Shown: in pieces, positions 11,581 to 23,341 of the stretch
Layout: the number at the start of each line of letters is the position of its first letter
Position numbering within the stretch: the first letter of the stretch is position 1
Source of the DNA: Symsagittifera roscoffensis
Lineage: Eukaryota > Xenacoelomorpha > Acoela > Convolutidae
Assembly (NCBI RefSeq): GCF_963678635.1
Contig: NC_087065.1
Span: forward strand, 5,479,209 to 5,543,208
Direction: 5' to 3'
DNA length: 64,000 bases
Notes under the pieces: model-generated
Database searches by the model: none
What the model saw: the letters and a program-made list of their open reading frames with translations, nothing else
What the model was told of the DNA's origin: nothing
Made by a program: the position numbers and the translations under genes

Positions 11581-11939
11581 ATTTCAGAGCCCATGGAAAA
11601 GTACGAAGTAGGGTCTTTCCATTTAAAGCCCCTCAGTAAATTATAGCACCCCAACCTTTCACCATTATAGCTCCTCTGCCGAACTTTCCAAATATATACA
11701 CACTATTGGTTTATACTACTATATATACTGAAATTTATTTTAAAGGAAACATTTCAATTACGATATTAAGTTGATTTATATCGATGATTTCTTTTTCATG
11801 AACTGATTGCTGATTGAGTATCAATTCAAGCTGTCTCATATAGACCTCACTTTGACCTTACCTATTTGATTTTATATCGTCTGTCAGTTGATTTTGTATG
11901 AATAATTTTGGATAAACTTATCACATGTGAACAATCAAC

Positions 11940-12145
11940 GGCTCTTTTTCCTTCCCCCCCCCCACTTGCAAATTTTTGCATGTAAATTTGTTGACCACAT
12001 TGTCCAATTGTTACGAAAAATTACATACAGACTAATAAGGCCACGATAAACGTATTTGGTCCTCATACTCAACCTCGTAAAACCACTCGTTACACTAATA
12101 AGTTGAAACTGGCGTGAGGTGGGGGGGGGGGGAAGAAAAAGAGCC
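11940..12145. mobile_element. Foldback MITE-like element, copy 3
   Basis: Begins GGCTCTTTTTCCTTCCCCCC and ends with a G run and GGAAGAAAAAGAGCC: about 25-bp near-perfect terminal inverted repeats around a 150-bp AT-rich core. This is the clearest family member. No clean target-site duplication could be defined. Confidence 0.65.
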
Positions 12146-12195
12146 CATTGAACTTAATAATTTGATCTGCCTATTTGTACAATTAGTAATCTTTG

Positions 12196-12217
12196 GGGTG
12201 GGGGGGGGGGGGGTGGT
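12196..12217 (+). repeat. G homopolymer tract
   Basis: GGGGTGG followed by a long G run. A similar G run ends MITE copy 3 at about 12119. These lengths are unreliable in draft assemblies. Confidence 0.7.
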
Positions 12218-12319
12218 ATAATAGGAAAAATTGGGCAGTCTATACTGGGAAAGGTTTGCGGGGGGCCATATATTTTTTGATACTAGGCTGGGGGGCTACA
12301 ATGGGAGAAACCCTGAAAT

Positions 12320-12550
12320 AGAATGATTCGCCTGACTTGATTTTTTCTGAAATTCAATAAAAGAAACCCCTATTTAAAATTATCTTTTCTTGTTATAAGC
12401 AGTATCAAAAGGTGTCAGCGCTAACAGGTGATCAAGTTTTTACAACATTTCTCACATGCAAAAAGCCGTATCAACAATTTTTGAACAGTTTAATTTTGCA
12501 ATTTTACCAGAGGGTAGGAAACTGGAAAAGAACCCATTTTTTTTCATAGA
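12320..12550. mobile_element. Partial MITE-like copy 4
   Basis: Shares the interior GTGTCAGCG-TAACAGGTGA, ACATTTCTCACATG and the right end GGGTAGGAAACTGGAAAAGAACCC with copy 2. The left inverted repeat is degraded. Confidence 0.45.
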
Positions 12551-13018
12551 ATGAAAACATATGACAAGCATTTTTGTCAACCCGGGTACTAAGAAGAAAA
12601 TCTTTTTTCCACTCCCACACCCATGTATTCTTTTTTCTAAGTTCTCCTTGAAATTTTTACGACAGAATGTGTGATTTTACGATGTAAGGTAAGAAATTAA
12701 AATGTTCGTAAACCAATTGGCAAATGTTTTCTCGATAATTAGTTTGTTCACCAAGCGAAACTTGAATAATGACATCTTTTAATTAGTTTTTCCAAAAAAA
12801 AATTTAAAAATGGAGAGGAGGAGTCGAAATGAGCCCAGAAAAGAGCCCAGAAGTTTTATATCCGGTCCCCCAACCGATGGCTATCTCTTGTAGACCCCGT
12901 AACTCGGTTTGCTATGCCTTTTATCTAAAAGCGCACCGAGAAAATCTTCTAAGATTTTCTTAAAAAGCTATCACGGCTCGACCAGAAGGTAGACACGTTC
13001 CAGTTGAGCCGGTACTCC
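12551..13018. other. Noncoding DNA 5' of the G-poor retroelement
   Basis: No ORF or RNA gene is recognised. About 12860-13018 is less AT-rich (CCCCCAACCGATGGC, GTAGACCCCGTAAC) and could be 5' leader or LTR remains of the following element, but no matching second copy is visible. Confidence 0.3.
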
Positions 13019-13050
13019 AAGTCAAGTCAAGTCAATTCAAGTCAAGTCAA
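13017..13050 (+). repeat. (AAGTC)n microsatellite
   Basis: About six AAGTC units with one ATTC variant, immediately before the open gag frame. The junction is abrupt, so the 5' end of gag and the LTR seem to have been lost or replaced here. Confidence 0.8.
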
Positions 13051-14145
13051 CATATAAATAACATACAAGAATCAGACACAGACCTGATTGAAAAAATCAA
13101 TGAAATACTAAATATCTACAAAAAATATCCAAACTTTAAAGGCAAACCATCCTTCAAAAAATGGTGTAATTATTGCCGACGATACGGACACAGTATTTCC
13201 GATTGTAGACAAAAACAACAAGACAATCAGAATAAACCTCAAAAGCACAAAGAACCAAATAAATCGTTCTGTCAATACATGAAAAAAGACCAAAATCTAC
13301 CAAACAAAAATATATATAGTAATAACAGTTCAGGAAAACCACTTCCGAACAACCCAAATTACACAAGGAATCAATCACCATATAACTCAGGTTATAGAGG
13401 TAGATCACCCGAACGAGGAAATACGCGAAATTCCTCACAAAATAGATATAATCGATCGAATAGCCAAAATAACCAAAATAACTATTCACGATCAAATTCC
13501 AATACAAGACAATTAGTTTCTGGATCCAGTTCCCAATCAAACCCAAGGAAAAGATATTATACCATTAATCAATCACGAAACTCATCATACAACAGAAATA
13601 GAAACTATTCACATAACAGAAATAGAAGTTATTCAAACAATCGAAATCAGAATTACCCGAACAATCGATCAAGAAATAATTCATATACTAGATCAAACTA
13701 TCACAGATCAAACGATAATTATCAAAACATATCACGAAATAATTCACAAAATCGAAACTCATGTTACAATAATCGATACAGAAATTATTCCCAGTCACCA
13801 CACAGGAATAATAACCGTTACCCTGATTCTAAACATCGATACAGAAGTAGCACACCAAAACATCAAAGACACATTAATCAAGTGCAGACAAATGAAGAAA
13901 AAACTACAGACCCCCCAGGTTTTGATGGCACAGGAAAAAACGAACTACAACTAAATCATATAAAATGTGAATCGTCAGATACAGAAAGTGATACAGATAA
14001 TACCATCTCTGTAAATATGATAACAGTCAAAAACGACTATGAACCTATCATATATGAACAACCTTTTACCTCACATATAAATGAAAATCAATTGGAACTC
14101 CTTCACAATTACTATATTGGAACCAGTGATACTACACGGAATTAA
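13051..14145 (+). CDS. Gag C-terminal part with CCHC zinc knuckle (5'-truncated)
   Basis: Open frame entered from the microsatellite. A CCHC knuckle reads CNYCRRYGHSISDC (13165-13206; C-x2-C-x4-H-x4-C), the RNA-binding nucleocapsid signature. It is followed by about 200 residues rich in Asn, Arg, Ser and Tyr (repeated N-R-N-Y-S type units), then a short acidic tail. There is no capsid region, because the N-terminal half is missing at the (AAGTC)n junction. The frame ends at a TAA created by a 26-bp tandem duplication (14136-14183). Without that duplication the next open frame (protease) would lie close behind. The whole element is A/C-rich and G-poor on this strand. Confidence 0.75.
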   Translation, partial: HINNIQESDTDLIEKINEILNIYKKYPNFKGKPSFKKWCNYCRRYGHSISDCRQKQQDNQNKPQKHKEPNKSFCQYMKKDQNLPNKNIYSNNSSGKPLPNNPNYTRNQSPYNSGYRGRSPERGNTRNSSQNRYNRSNSQNNQNNYSRSNSNTRQLVSGSSSQSNPRKRYYTINQSRNSSYNRNRNYSHNRNRSYSNNRNQNYPNNRSRNNSYTRSNYHRSNDNYQNISRNNSQNRNSCYNNRYRNYSQSPHRNNNRYPDSKHRYRSSTPKHQRHINQVQTNEEKTTDPPGFDGTGKNELQLNHIKCESSDTESDTDNTISVNMITVKNDYEPIIYEQPFTSHINENQLELLHNYYIGTSDTTRN

Positions 14146-14183
14146 CACGGTAATTAAGTAAACGGAATTAACACGGTAATTAA
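14136..14183 (+). repeat. 26-bp tandem duplication at the gag-protease junction
   Basis: ACGGAATTAACACGGTAATT occurs at 14136 and again at 14162. The 26-bp period is not a multiple of three, so it shifts frame and introduces TAA codons between gag and protease. Confidence 0.85.
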
Positions 14184-14964
14184 ACCCGATAAAAAAGACG
14201 AAACACAATGCTCAAACGCAAAACATATTTATCAAAATATACAAAAAGAACAACCCAGAGAAACAATTTGGACAATTCCATTTCTCTTAGAAAGCCCAAG
14301 AAACAAAGAATTTCAACCACCAGATCTTGAAATTGATTTTTTAATTGATTCAGGAGCAGAATCAAATATAATTAATACTCCCACATGGAATGAAATCAAA
14401 ACCTTACATCCAAAATTAACACCTCTTGAAACCTCTAGTAAATTAGCAACAGCACAAGGATCAACATTAGTAAATTATGGAAAAATCCAATTATTTCTTC
14501 TCCCCACGAGAACAATGGAACAAAACAAAATTTTAAACAAACCGTTTAAACAAATAGTTCATATTACTGATATTAAACACAATATCATTGGCATACCATT
14601 TATATCTAAATATATACCAACAATCAACACCCTAAATAGTAAAATACAAATCAAAGATAAGTACACAAAAACAAAAAATACAGCCCTAACATTCTTCCAA
14701 AAATTAAACAAACAACCACCATTCTTCTCAAAATTTTACCCCATTTACAATCAACAACGGAAACACCTGAAACCACTATCAGGAAATATATATAATTTTT
14801 CAATAAAACAAGTTCACCAGTATAACAAAAGTCAAAATAAACAAAAACTTTTTATGTCAGACTTCGAATTTAAACCTATTCACAAATTTTTCAAAATTAC
14901 GATCTCATCCATAAAATATTCGAAAAACAACGAATTCCGACATGATTTCATTACGCGTGTATAA
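14158..14964 (+). CDS. Retropepsin-like aspartic protease region of the G-poor element
   Basis: Continuous frame of about 268 codons. The catalytic motif is FLIDSGAESNII (D-S-G-A, from about 14338), followed by a TAQGS element and a HNIIGIPFI stretch near 14577, in the position of the second conserved retropepsin block (h-h-G). It is expected to process Gag-Pol. It lacks an ATG at the front (first internal ATG at 14515, after the active site), consistent with being part of a polyprotein. It ends at TAA in 14962-14964, beyond which the frame to RT is broken. Confidence 0.7.
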   Translation, partial: VNGINTVIKPDKKDETQCSNAKHIYQNIQKEQPRETIWTIPFLLESPRNKEFQPPDLEIDFLIDSGAESNIINTPTWNEIKTLHPKLTPLETSSKLATAQGSTLVNYGKIQLFLLPTRTMEQNKILNKPFKQIVHITDIKHNIIGIPFISKYIPTINTLNSKIQIKDKYTKTKNTALTFFQKLNKQPPFFSKFYPIYNQQRKHLKPLSGNIYNFSIKQVHQYNKSQNKQKLFMSDFEFKPIHKFFKITISSIKYSKNNEFRHDFITRV

Positions 14965-15059
14965 TAATATACCATATCAAGTAACATTACTCCTAGGACT
15001 TTAAGGATATTGTGAAACAAATGCTACAATTTCACCTATAAATGAAGTAGCCTACCGCG

Positions 15060-16670
15060 TTAATAATATACTCCAATTATCAGATATTTGCCAATCCACA
15101 ATTCTTGACGAAGAATTATCCATAAATAATATAATAAGTAAAGAAAAAAGAAACACAGATTACTTCACAAAAACACCATATTTTAAACCAACATTCAATA
15201 TAACAAATTACACAAAAGAACAACAAAAATTTTTAACAATGTTTAATTTTGAACATTCACAAATTACACAAACCGAATTTGATAAATTAGCAAAACAACT
15301 GTTAAAATATTCAACAGTCTACGCAACATCCAAATTTGACGTTGGAAAATTAGTTCATCACTACACCTCCCGTTAAAACCCGACGCAGTTTTCAAAAAAC
15401 AAAGAGCCAGTAAAGTACCAATTCACTTACATGACAAGGTAAACAGATTACTTGACATTTTAGAATAATACGAAATTATCTCACCAGTAAATAAAGAAGA
15501 ACAACCAAAAAGTATCACTTTTATCAACCCTGTTATCACTCTAGCAAAAGGTGAATCACTAAAAATAGTTTTAGACGCTAGATATCTCAATTCACTAATT
15601 GACGAATCAAAATGCAATTGGCCTATTGAACCAATACAAGTTCTCTTGACAAAGATAAATGGTAAATACTTCACAACCGCAGATATGAATAGTGCATATA
15701 ACCAAATGCCACTAGATGAAAAATCACGACATTTAACATAATTTGTTATTGGAAATCAACAATATGAATTTAATCGCTTATTCTATGGAATATCCATAGG
15801 ACCAGCAGCTTTTTCAGCCTTTATGAGCAAAATTTTTAGACCACTAATACTCAAGAAAAATGCAATCACCTATTTAGACGATGTTTTTATGCAATCACAA
15901 ACCAAAGAAGAAATGTTTACAGTTTTAGAACAGTATCATAAATACTTCAGAACGAAAATCTGAAGGCAGCTCCCGATAAATCACACTTCTTTCTAACACG
16001 CGTTAAATTTTTAGGACATAATATAGATCGAGAAACTATCACTCCATTAAAATCACGCATTGATGCTATTCAAAAACTTCAGCCACCAACAAATAAAAAG
16101 AAAATCCAAGAATTCCTTGGAATGTTAAATTTATTAAGTAAATATGTTTATAAAATGCAATATAATATCCTCAGACAACAAAATAATTTTGAATGGAACT
16201 CTGAACATCAAACACGATTTGAAGAAATTAAGAAACTTTTAACTGAACAAATTTCAAATACAATTCCAAATCCAAATCAACCATTCTATGCAATGTGCGG
16301 TGCTTCAAATTTTGGCATCGGCGCAGCATTGCTACAATCACATAATGGAACAAATAAAATGAACCTTATATCAGCAAAGTCACGATTATTCACTCAAGCA
16401 GAGCTACGACTATCAACTCTAATGAGAGAATGTACAGCTATATTTTATACACTTACAGAATATGAATTTCTGATACTTGGATCAAAACACCCAACAGTTC
16501 TATTCACAGATCACAAACCAATTATATTTCTCTCTACACAAAAGTCAAATTCAAATCATAGTTTATAGATTTCAACTAAATCTAATGAAATTTCCAAACT
16601 TACATATAGTTTGGACAGCAGAAAAAAACCTTGCGTTACCAGATACATTAAGTTGAAATACGCCACCTGA
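15060..16670 (+). pseudogene. Ty3/gypsy-type reverse transcriptase and RNase H, inactivated
   Basis: Reads as gypsy RT with FINPVITLAKGESLKIVLDA, then RYLN, FTTADMNSAYNQMPL (first catalytic Asp), FNRLFYGISIGPAAFSAFM, and YLDDV at 15871 (catalytic pair). RNase H follows in 16122-16568 (NFGIGAALLQS and a FTDHKPI element). Breaks seen: in-frame TAA at 15466-15468, TAA at 15739-15741 (a CAA-type codon expected), a frame change at about 15955-15960, and the RNase H end at a TAG near 16565. The enzyme would copy element RNA to DNA, but this copy cannot make it. Confidence 0.85.
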
Positions 16671-18690
16671 AATTCGTCACAGAAAAAAATACAGTTGAAA
16701 TACCACAAAATATTAAATTCTATCTCGCAAAAGATGAAACATCACCCCGACTAGAATGCAAATATGCAGTAAAAACTGATATTGATCAATCACAAATAAA
16801 TAATCTACAACATTTTCCACTCTACTTAGATTACCAGAATAATCACTACGAAGTTGAGATACTAGGCACATCAACTTTTAAACCAATCCCATACTCACAA
16901 TGGATAAAAAATAACACTCAACAAAAGAGAATAAAACAACATTCGCATGAAAAAGACCTTTTTCCATTAATTGAAAAAGAAAATTTAACCGATAAAATAA
17001 ATTTATCAGGACCGCAAACAAATGATTCAAAATACACAATAAATCAAGTTTTTGACCTCCATGACCCACTTGACACAATTCCCCTATCAAAGATAGAAAT
17101 TGACAATATTTTTCTCCCCCCAACAGATAAAATTACACTTGAACACTTAAAACAATATCAAAATTTCGACCCAGTAATTAGACAATTAAAATCATGGCAC
17201 AAATACAAAACTAAGCCCGTAAAAGCAGATACCACAATTTTAGGAAATAAAACACTCCTCCGATATTTCCGAAAATTTAATAACACAGCAATTAATGAAA
17301 ATACAGATCTTTTAGAATATAGTTTAAATGATTCAAAAGTTCACTGTCTTCCTTTAAGTATGATATTAATAGCTTTTAACATCTCACATACACAAAATAC
17401 TAAAGGACACTCCGGATCAGAGAAAACATACTCAAAGTTCCCTGTCTTCCTTTAAGTATGATATTAATAGCTTTTAACATCTCACATACACAAAATACTA
17501 AAGGACACACCGGATCAGAGAAAACATACTCAAACTTTACACAAAATTTTTATTTCCCAAATGCACCAATTTGGATTAAAGTAATATGCAATGATTGTAT
17601 AATATGTCAATTAAACAAACCTTATCCAAATCAAAACAAATAGTACAAAAACAAGATATTAAAGGACAAAGTTTATATATTAACCATCGCATTTCATACG
17701 ATACAAAAGGACCAATTTCATCATCCTCTGAAGAAAACTCCTACATTTTGGTCATTGTTGACGCATTTACACATTATGTATTACTCAACCCAGTACCACA
17801 TTGTAATGCTTATTATGCCTACACGACACATTATGAACATTGGATATCTAAATTCGGACTACCCGAAATTTTAGTTACAGACAACGGTACAGAATTCATA
17901 AATAATGAAATCATCACACTATGCCACTTATTTAACATCAAACATAAACCACGTACATCTCATGCACCGTGGACAAACGGTTTAGTCGAAGGTATGAACC
18001 GTTCACTACAAGAATATCTCCGATGTATCATAAATGGAAATGATACAAAATACACAGAACGGTGTGCAGATGTAAAATTATTTCCCTTAACATACAATTC
18101 ACAAATCACGACAACTTTAGGAATGTCACCATACGAAATGGTTTTTAATCAAAAGCCACGTAAACCAATTATGTTTACAGCAAATTCCCATAAAAATGCA
18201 CAAGGTTATTGCCACCCAAATAAAGACTAAATTTGTTATAACTTACCTTTACACACACATGATGAAGATCATTTTCATCACGCACAAATTCTTAAATTAG
18301 CTTCGGGCACACACACCAAATGGATTTTCAATAGAGATAAAAAAACACAAAGAAATTTACCAAAAAGTAACAAAAAAATTGTTACAAAGGCAAAATATTA
18401 ACGAACAAATTAATTCACGCTTTACACCAGCCACAGATTTAAAAATTGGAACATTTGTCTTAATACCTAACTTTAATACACAAAAAGGAATCTCTAAAAA
18501 ATTACAACCCCTTCGAAAAGGACCATACCAAATAATTGCCAAACCCACTGACGTAACGTATAAACTCACAGATTCAAATAAAAAGGAAATTGTTTAACAT
18601 CGTAACAATCTATTGCCCTACTACCCAAAAGAATACGCGCTACGCGAATTAACTCAATTAAATTCTTTCTCAGGTTATTCAAAAGCACTC
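16671..18690 (+). pseudogene. Ty3/gypsy-type integrase with GPY/F C-terminus, inactivated
   Basis: After a linker (16.68-17.34 kb), the zinc-binding half contains GH(S/T)GSEKTYS and CNDCIICQ. The core (17595-18230) reads IVDAFTHYVLL (first Asp), TDNGTEFINN (second Asp) and NGLVEGMNRS (Glu), so the DDE triad is present. A separate frame 18379-18597 has LRKGPYQIIAKPTDVTYKLT, a GPY/F module. Breaks: a 98-bp duplication in the zinc-binding region, a frame change at about 17640, TAA at 18228-18230 and TAA at 18595-18597. The role would be insertion of element cDNA into host DNA. Confidence 0.85.
17344..17539 (+). repeat. 98-bp tandem duplication in the integrase zinc-finger region
   Basis: CTGTCTTCCTTTAAGTATG begins at 17344 and again at 17442. 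The two copies are nearly identical through GGATCAGAGAAAACATACTC. 98 is not divisible by three, so it breaks the frame. The near identity means it is recent relative to the other lesions. Confidence 0.9.
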
Positions 18691-19721
18691 ACATACAGAA
18701 AAAGAAATAGATGAACAACAAAACGTTCATCATGAAAAACAAAATCAAAAACAAACCACAACTCAAAACAATACAAAAACGCCAGACCCAAAAATACCTC
18801 AAAAAGAAAGAAAAATAGGAAAATGATAGAAAAAACTCTACCACAAGAACGAGTAGAAAAATCAGAACATAGAGAATCAACACGACTTAGGAATCAACCA
18901 CGTAAAAACTACAAAACATTCATCCCACAATCTAAATTATTAAAGAAAGTTGAATTTCAAAAACAACTCTGATTTCAAAATAAATAATTTTTACACCTCT
19001 GGATCATTTTGAACCTTCATTTTTCAAAATAACCTGCTGACAAAAACGCAACATTTTTAGTTCATATTCAGCCAATAGCAGTCACTCAAATCCGTCACCT
19101 TCTATATCTCTAACACCAACCTATTAGCCGAAAGATATTAAACTCCAGGCATATCTATAACTATAATTTTACAAACTCCAGGTCAAAAATAAGCAACTCG
19201 CTGAAACTTGACAACTAAAATAAACACCACTATAATATTACATCCCTCTCCTATCTAATAACGCAAAGATCAACAATATTTTCCCAACTCAGACCTCAAA
19301 AACCCTCAAACCAAAAATAACAAATTATCCAAAAGTAAAAAAAGACCATATTCATTTGGCCTAAGTACAAATATCTCAAAATACCCCAGATCACCCGACA
19401 AATAAAAATAAAGCAAAGAAGACCTCCCGAACACCATAAAATTAGTCCCCAACAACTTTTCACAAGACCCAACCCACTTGTCAAAAAATCAAAAAATAAC
19501 TCGACCACACTTGAATCTCGCCTCAAACATCAAAAAATGTTAGACGAAGAAGTCATTTCTTAAATGCTTTTCTCTCAAACAGTCAATATCTTAAAAATAC
19601 AATTTAATAAAATTTTTCATACTATTTAAACTTTTGTTCATATTTCTATTTGATACTTTTGAAGCTTTTATAATCATTTTAATAATTTTTTGCAACATTT
19701 TTTACATTTTCTACTCCCTTT
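18691..19721 (+). other. Spacer between integrase and downstream ORFs of the G-poor element
   Basis: A short Gln/Lys/Asn-rich coding-like tail extends to about 18960, then A/C-rich DNA with many stops in all frames. No promoter, LTR or PPT could be defined. Confidence 0.4.
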
Positions 19722-20195
19722 TTGAAATATATCTCCAACTTTCCCAAATCATTGATCATATTCACAGGTACGATAATCCAAATTCTATTTATTTGTTACG
19801 TACAATTTTTAGTAGAACAGATATTTTTTTACTTTGTAATTTTCATCATATTTTTATCATCCCTAATTTTGACAATGTGCAAATGTGTAAAAAAGGCAAT
19901 AATCACATTCGCCTTAGCAACAATCCTTTTAATTCTTTTCATTGAAGAATACTACAATGAACATAAATCTTCCCACCAGAAAAAATCAATCAGAACACTT
20001 TCAAAAATTGCTAACCAACAATCACAAAATCAGTCTTCACCGACATCATCCCAAGAAAACCCAACAATACCTACAACTACCCAAAACCCCCAAACATCCA
20101 CACGAGTTTCTTTCCAAGATAATCCATACACTTTTGAAGAACGACACGCTCGCTTATCCGAACATTTGAACCAGTTCAGCGACAGGCACCCCTAA
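19722..20195 (+). CDS. Membrane-anchored Pro/Gln/Ser-rich ORF of the G-poor element
   Basis: 157 codons from ATG. Residues about 8-75 hold two or three hydrophobic stretches (SLIIFTGTIIQILFICYV; FFYFVIFIIFLSSLIL; ITFALATILLILFI), then a hydrophilic Ser/Gln/Pro/Thr tail. Position downstream of integrase and upstream of a glycoprotein-like region suggests a leader or transmembrane part of the envelope block, or an independent small membrane protein. An overlapping +1-frame ORF (19634-19945) is also hydrophobic but looks like the shadow. No family is recognised. Confidence 0.4.
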   Translation: MKYISNFPKSLIIFTGTIIQILFICYVQFLVEQIFFYFVIFIIFLSSLILTMCKCVKKAIITFALATILLILFIEEYYNEHKSSHQKKSIRTLSKIANQQSQNQSSPTSSQENPTIPTTTQNPQTSTRVSFQDNPYTFEERHARLSEHLNQFSDRHP

Positions 20196-20212
20196 GTGAA
20201 CCAACATATAAC

Positions 20213-22560
20213 TTGTACCCCACATTACCACAAGAATTAAGTAGAATAAGAAACATTAGTCATAACCAAAATACAGTCGAAATAAATAGAAAAATTATAC
20301 ATCCACGACGAAACAGAAGTTTTCAAAACCCTAGAGTTCATTTTGATATACCCCAATCACCAACACCAACTACTTCGGAAAACCCAAATAGTACATTACC
20401 AGAAACTCCCCCACTCCTTTCACAACGTAGCACCTCAAGTATACCCTCAGATTACTTAGGTTCAACAACAACATCTGAACAAATACGTGAAAATCCCTTT
20501 AACCCCCCCCCCCCCCCCCAAAAATCCCACAACACGACTACCATATTGGACAACACACTCATATACACAAGGTGAACCAAACTTAGTAAACGACCCAATA
20601 GATATTTCTACGGATACAACTCTATCATCACTACCAGAAACATTATCATTACCGTCAACACCATCATTAAGTCAAATTTCACCGACGCTTTTCCCTTTAA
20701 ATTTTCCAAATAACCTCGACGCTAGATATCGAGAACAATCATCAACAAATATCCCTTTACGATTAGATTGGAATACATTCTTAGCACCCCACCATTATTT
20801 GCACAATATCAAGAAAGTAACCGACTCCAAAGCTGGGCACTCAATAGACTACAATATAGACAAGATATCCACGAAGATATTCGTGAACACAATATTCAAA
20901 TACTTCAACAAAATAGTCTACAATTGAATTTCGAAATCACGATCAAACTTAATAATATAGTTCAACATCCCTACCAATTAAATCCACCAAGTATAACAGC
21001 TCAATCGCTACCACCACCATTTATAACAACTGAAGTAATATATAAATACGATAGATATACCAAAAACACAATTAGTTACATTCTAAAAATATTAACATTT
21101 CAACACATCTTTTTTCTAATATTTTCCGACCAGAACACAAATCCTTCTCCTCGCACAGGACCCCAGGATTTATTAGTAACACACTACGATTGTGAAGAAA
21201 ACGAACAAAAAACACTACACACATATGCAATAAATCAAGTATCACAATGCGAAACAGAACAACAAGCTATAGAAACTACAATTGTAATAGCAACATTGTA
21301 TCAAAAGCCCGAGCAACAGCAGTCACCGGATAAAAATTTACAGCAACATTTTCCGAAAAGAAAGTACACTGTTCACAAGTTTCCAATGGAAATAAGAACC
21401 GACTTGATCACGAATCATACTATCAAAGTAATATAGAACGACTTTTACATCTAAATCCCGATGATTGTAAAAACGAACTACTCAGATTAAACATCGCAAG
21501 AAATAGAAACACAGACAGGAAAATAGTAAATTTCCAAGTCTTTGCCGATTTTGTATACCAAGCACAGCTTGAAAGATATCAAGGACATATAAAACTAGAC
21601 AAAAAATACCCATACAACGGCGCACACGGAAGATTAACTTATGACATACACGATAAACACTGGTTACCACACATTGGAATAAATGACCCCTCAAACTGCA
21701 AAGCAGACACAAAAAATAAAGGATATCAAGAAATAATGTTTTTCGATTGGAAATTACAACTCGAAAAAGTACAACTCACACGAGACTTATCAGATAACAC
21801 AATGATCTATCAAGGAATTAGATTACCTTGCAAAAATGATCAAGGTTATTGTGACCCTACAACATGGACACAAGCAACAATTGTTTGGTTTCCCGAAGAT
21901 ACATGCACAACATTTCAAGTAGCAAAAATACACGCTCGAATGATAAAATTTCGCGAAAAATATTTTTTAGAATCAATTCCATACGAACAAGTAAATCCAT
22001 CCCGAAATCAAAGTAATGATTTTAGAAAAATTCAACGTTAAAACGTTTTCATATATCAAGAAACAGAAATTGCATGCAAATACAGAAATCCGCTATATAA
22101 AACACAATATTCTGTAATACTTGTCGAATACGAAAAAGGTTTCGACATGACCACTCGAAAGATAAAATTTGACCCTTATGCCACAGGTCACCCTCTAAAT
22201 ATTTCTAGATCTAAAAAATACTTCTAGATGCACAAATAAAAGAATACAACACGAAAATATCCACAAGACAAAACACTTACGACGAAGAACACAATAATAT
22301 AGAGATAACCCCTACCGCACCACAGTTGCCACCCCTACCACAAAACCATTCATTATCATTAGTTCTCCGTAATTTCCGAAAACTAGCAATCACAAATAAT
22401 CCAAATTCTAGACCAAATATAGCACAAAGCCCCATCCAACATTTAAAAACACATCATTCACAAAATGACAATACATACGAACAAAATATAGAACAACCCC
22501 ACACCACCACTTTTCAGTCTCAACATAATCATTTTTTTAGCCCACCATGAGCCGACAACT
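20213..22560 (+). pseudogene. Envelope-position glycoprotein-like region, decayed
   Basis: A Pro/Ser/Thr-rich segment (20213-20560) with a C homopolymer at about 20505-20518 is followed by segments with spaced cysteines: a YDC element and a NQVSQC element at about 21185-21255, then in another frame RLPCKNDQGYCDP and a TIVWFPEDTC element within 21736-22041. Cysteine-rich ectodomain-like pieces downstream of integrase are what env-bearing gypsy elements (errantivirus-like) carry, and I infer a fusion or attachment glycoprotein. Breaks: a frame change at the C run, TAA at about 21331 in the presumed frame, TAA at 22039-22041 and several later stops. It is not functional. The identification is by position and cysteine pattern, not by a firm homologue. 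Confidence 0.5.
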
Positions 22561-23341
22561 TGGATCCCTCCATCGCTCAAATTCCCACCCAGCCAACCTT
22601 CAAACTCAAATCCCAATAATCCCACTTTTTGCTTTCCCACCACCCAATTTTCCGATTATTAATATATCATCAAGCACGAATTCTGATACTAACTCAGATA
22701 TTTCAGTTTTATACTCTATCTCATAATTTAATAACCCTAATGTAGAAACCCCTGACGAATTTGCAGACTCCGAAACCATCTCCATCAAATTATACTCAGA
22801 CCAACTCCTCAGTTTTTTCAAAACCCCCTTTTCAACCAATCCCATCAAATCATCCACTCCCATCCGTTTCCACTCCTTCTTATGCTTCGCAAGTGACCCC
22901 AACCTATTCTCCACTTTATTCCGACAGATCATATAATAATTCCCCAGATACCCCCCAACTTTCCCAGGAACTCGATAATTTTATTACCCTACAACAATAC
23001 ACCCTAACACCCTCACAATACATCAACTATCATCCACAACAGAATCCTCAAACCCACCTACTCCTACACCCTCCTCAGCTTACACTGCATCATTCACACA
23101 ATCATCCACATCCACCGAAACACCTAGTAGCACTCACCGAGCTTATCGCACTTTTAAACGAAAATTCCCGAATCACCCATTTCCGACCAAACCCGGAATA
23201 TCCTGCGAATATATTAATCAGCCGCAACACACAAACACGAAAAATTTTCTTGCAATCACCTTACCCTCATTTCCACAATATACATTAAACACACCTAACG
23301 ATACTAATGACACACGTAGTTTTCTAGATGAACATGTTTTA
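22561..23341 (+). other. Pro/Ser/Thr-rich open segment (22761-23288) before the terminal ORF
   Basis: Contains a 175-codon open frame rich in Pro, Ser, Tyr, His and Thr with low-complexity character (for example PTYSPLYSDRSYNNSPDTP). It may be the disordered N-terminal part of the ORF at 23342, since only 53 bases and one frame change separate them, or simply A/C-biased noncoding DNA. No domain is recognised. Confidence 0.3.
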
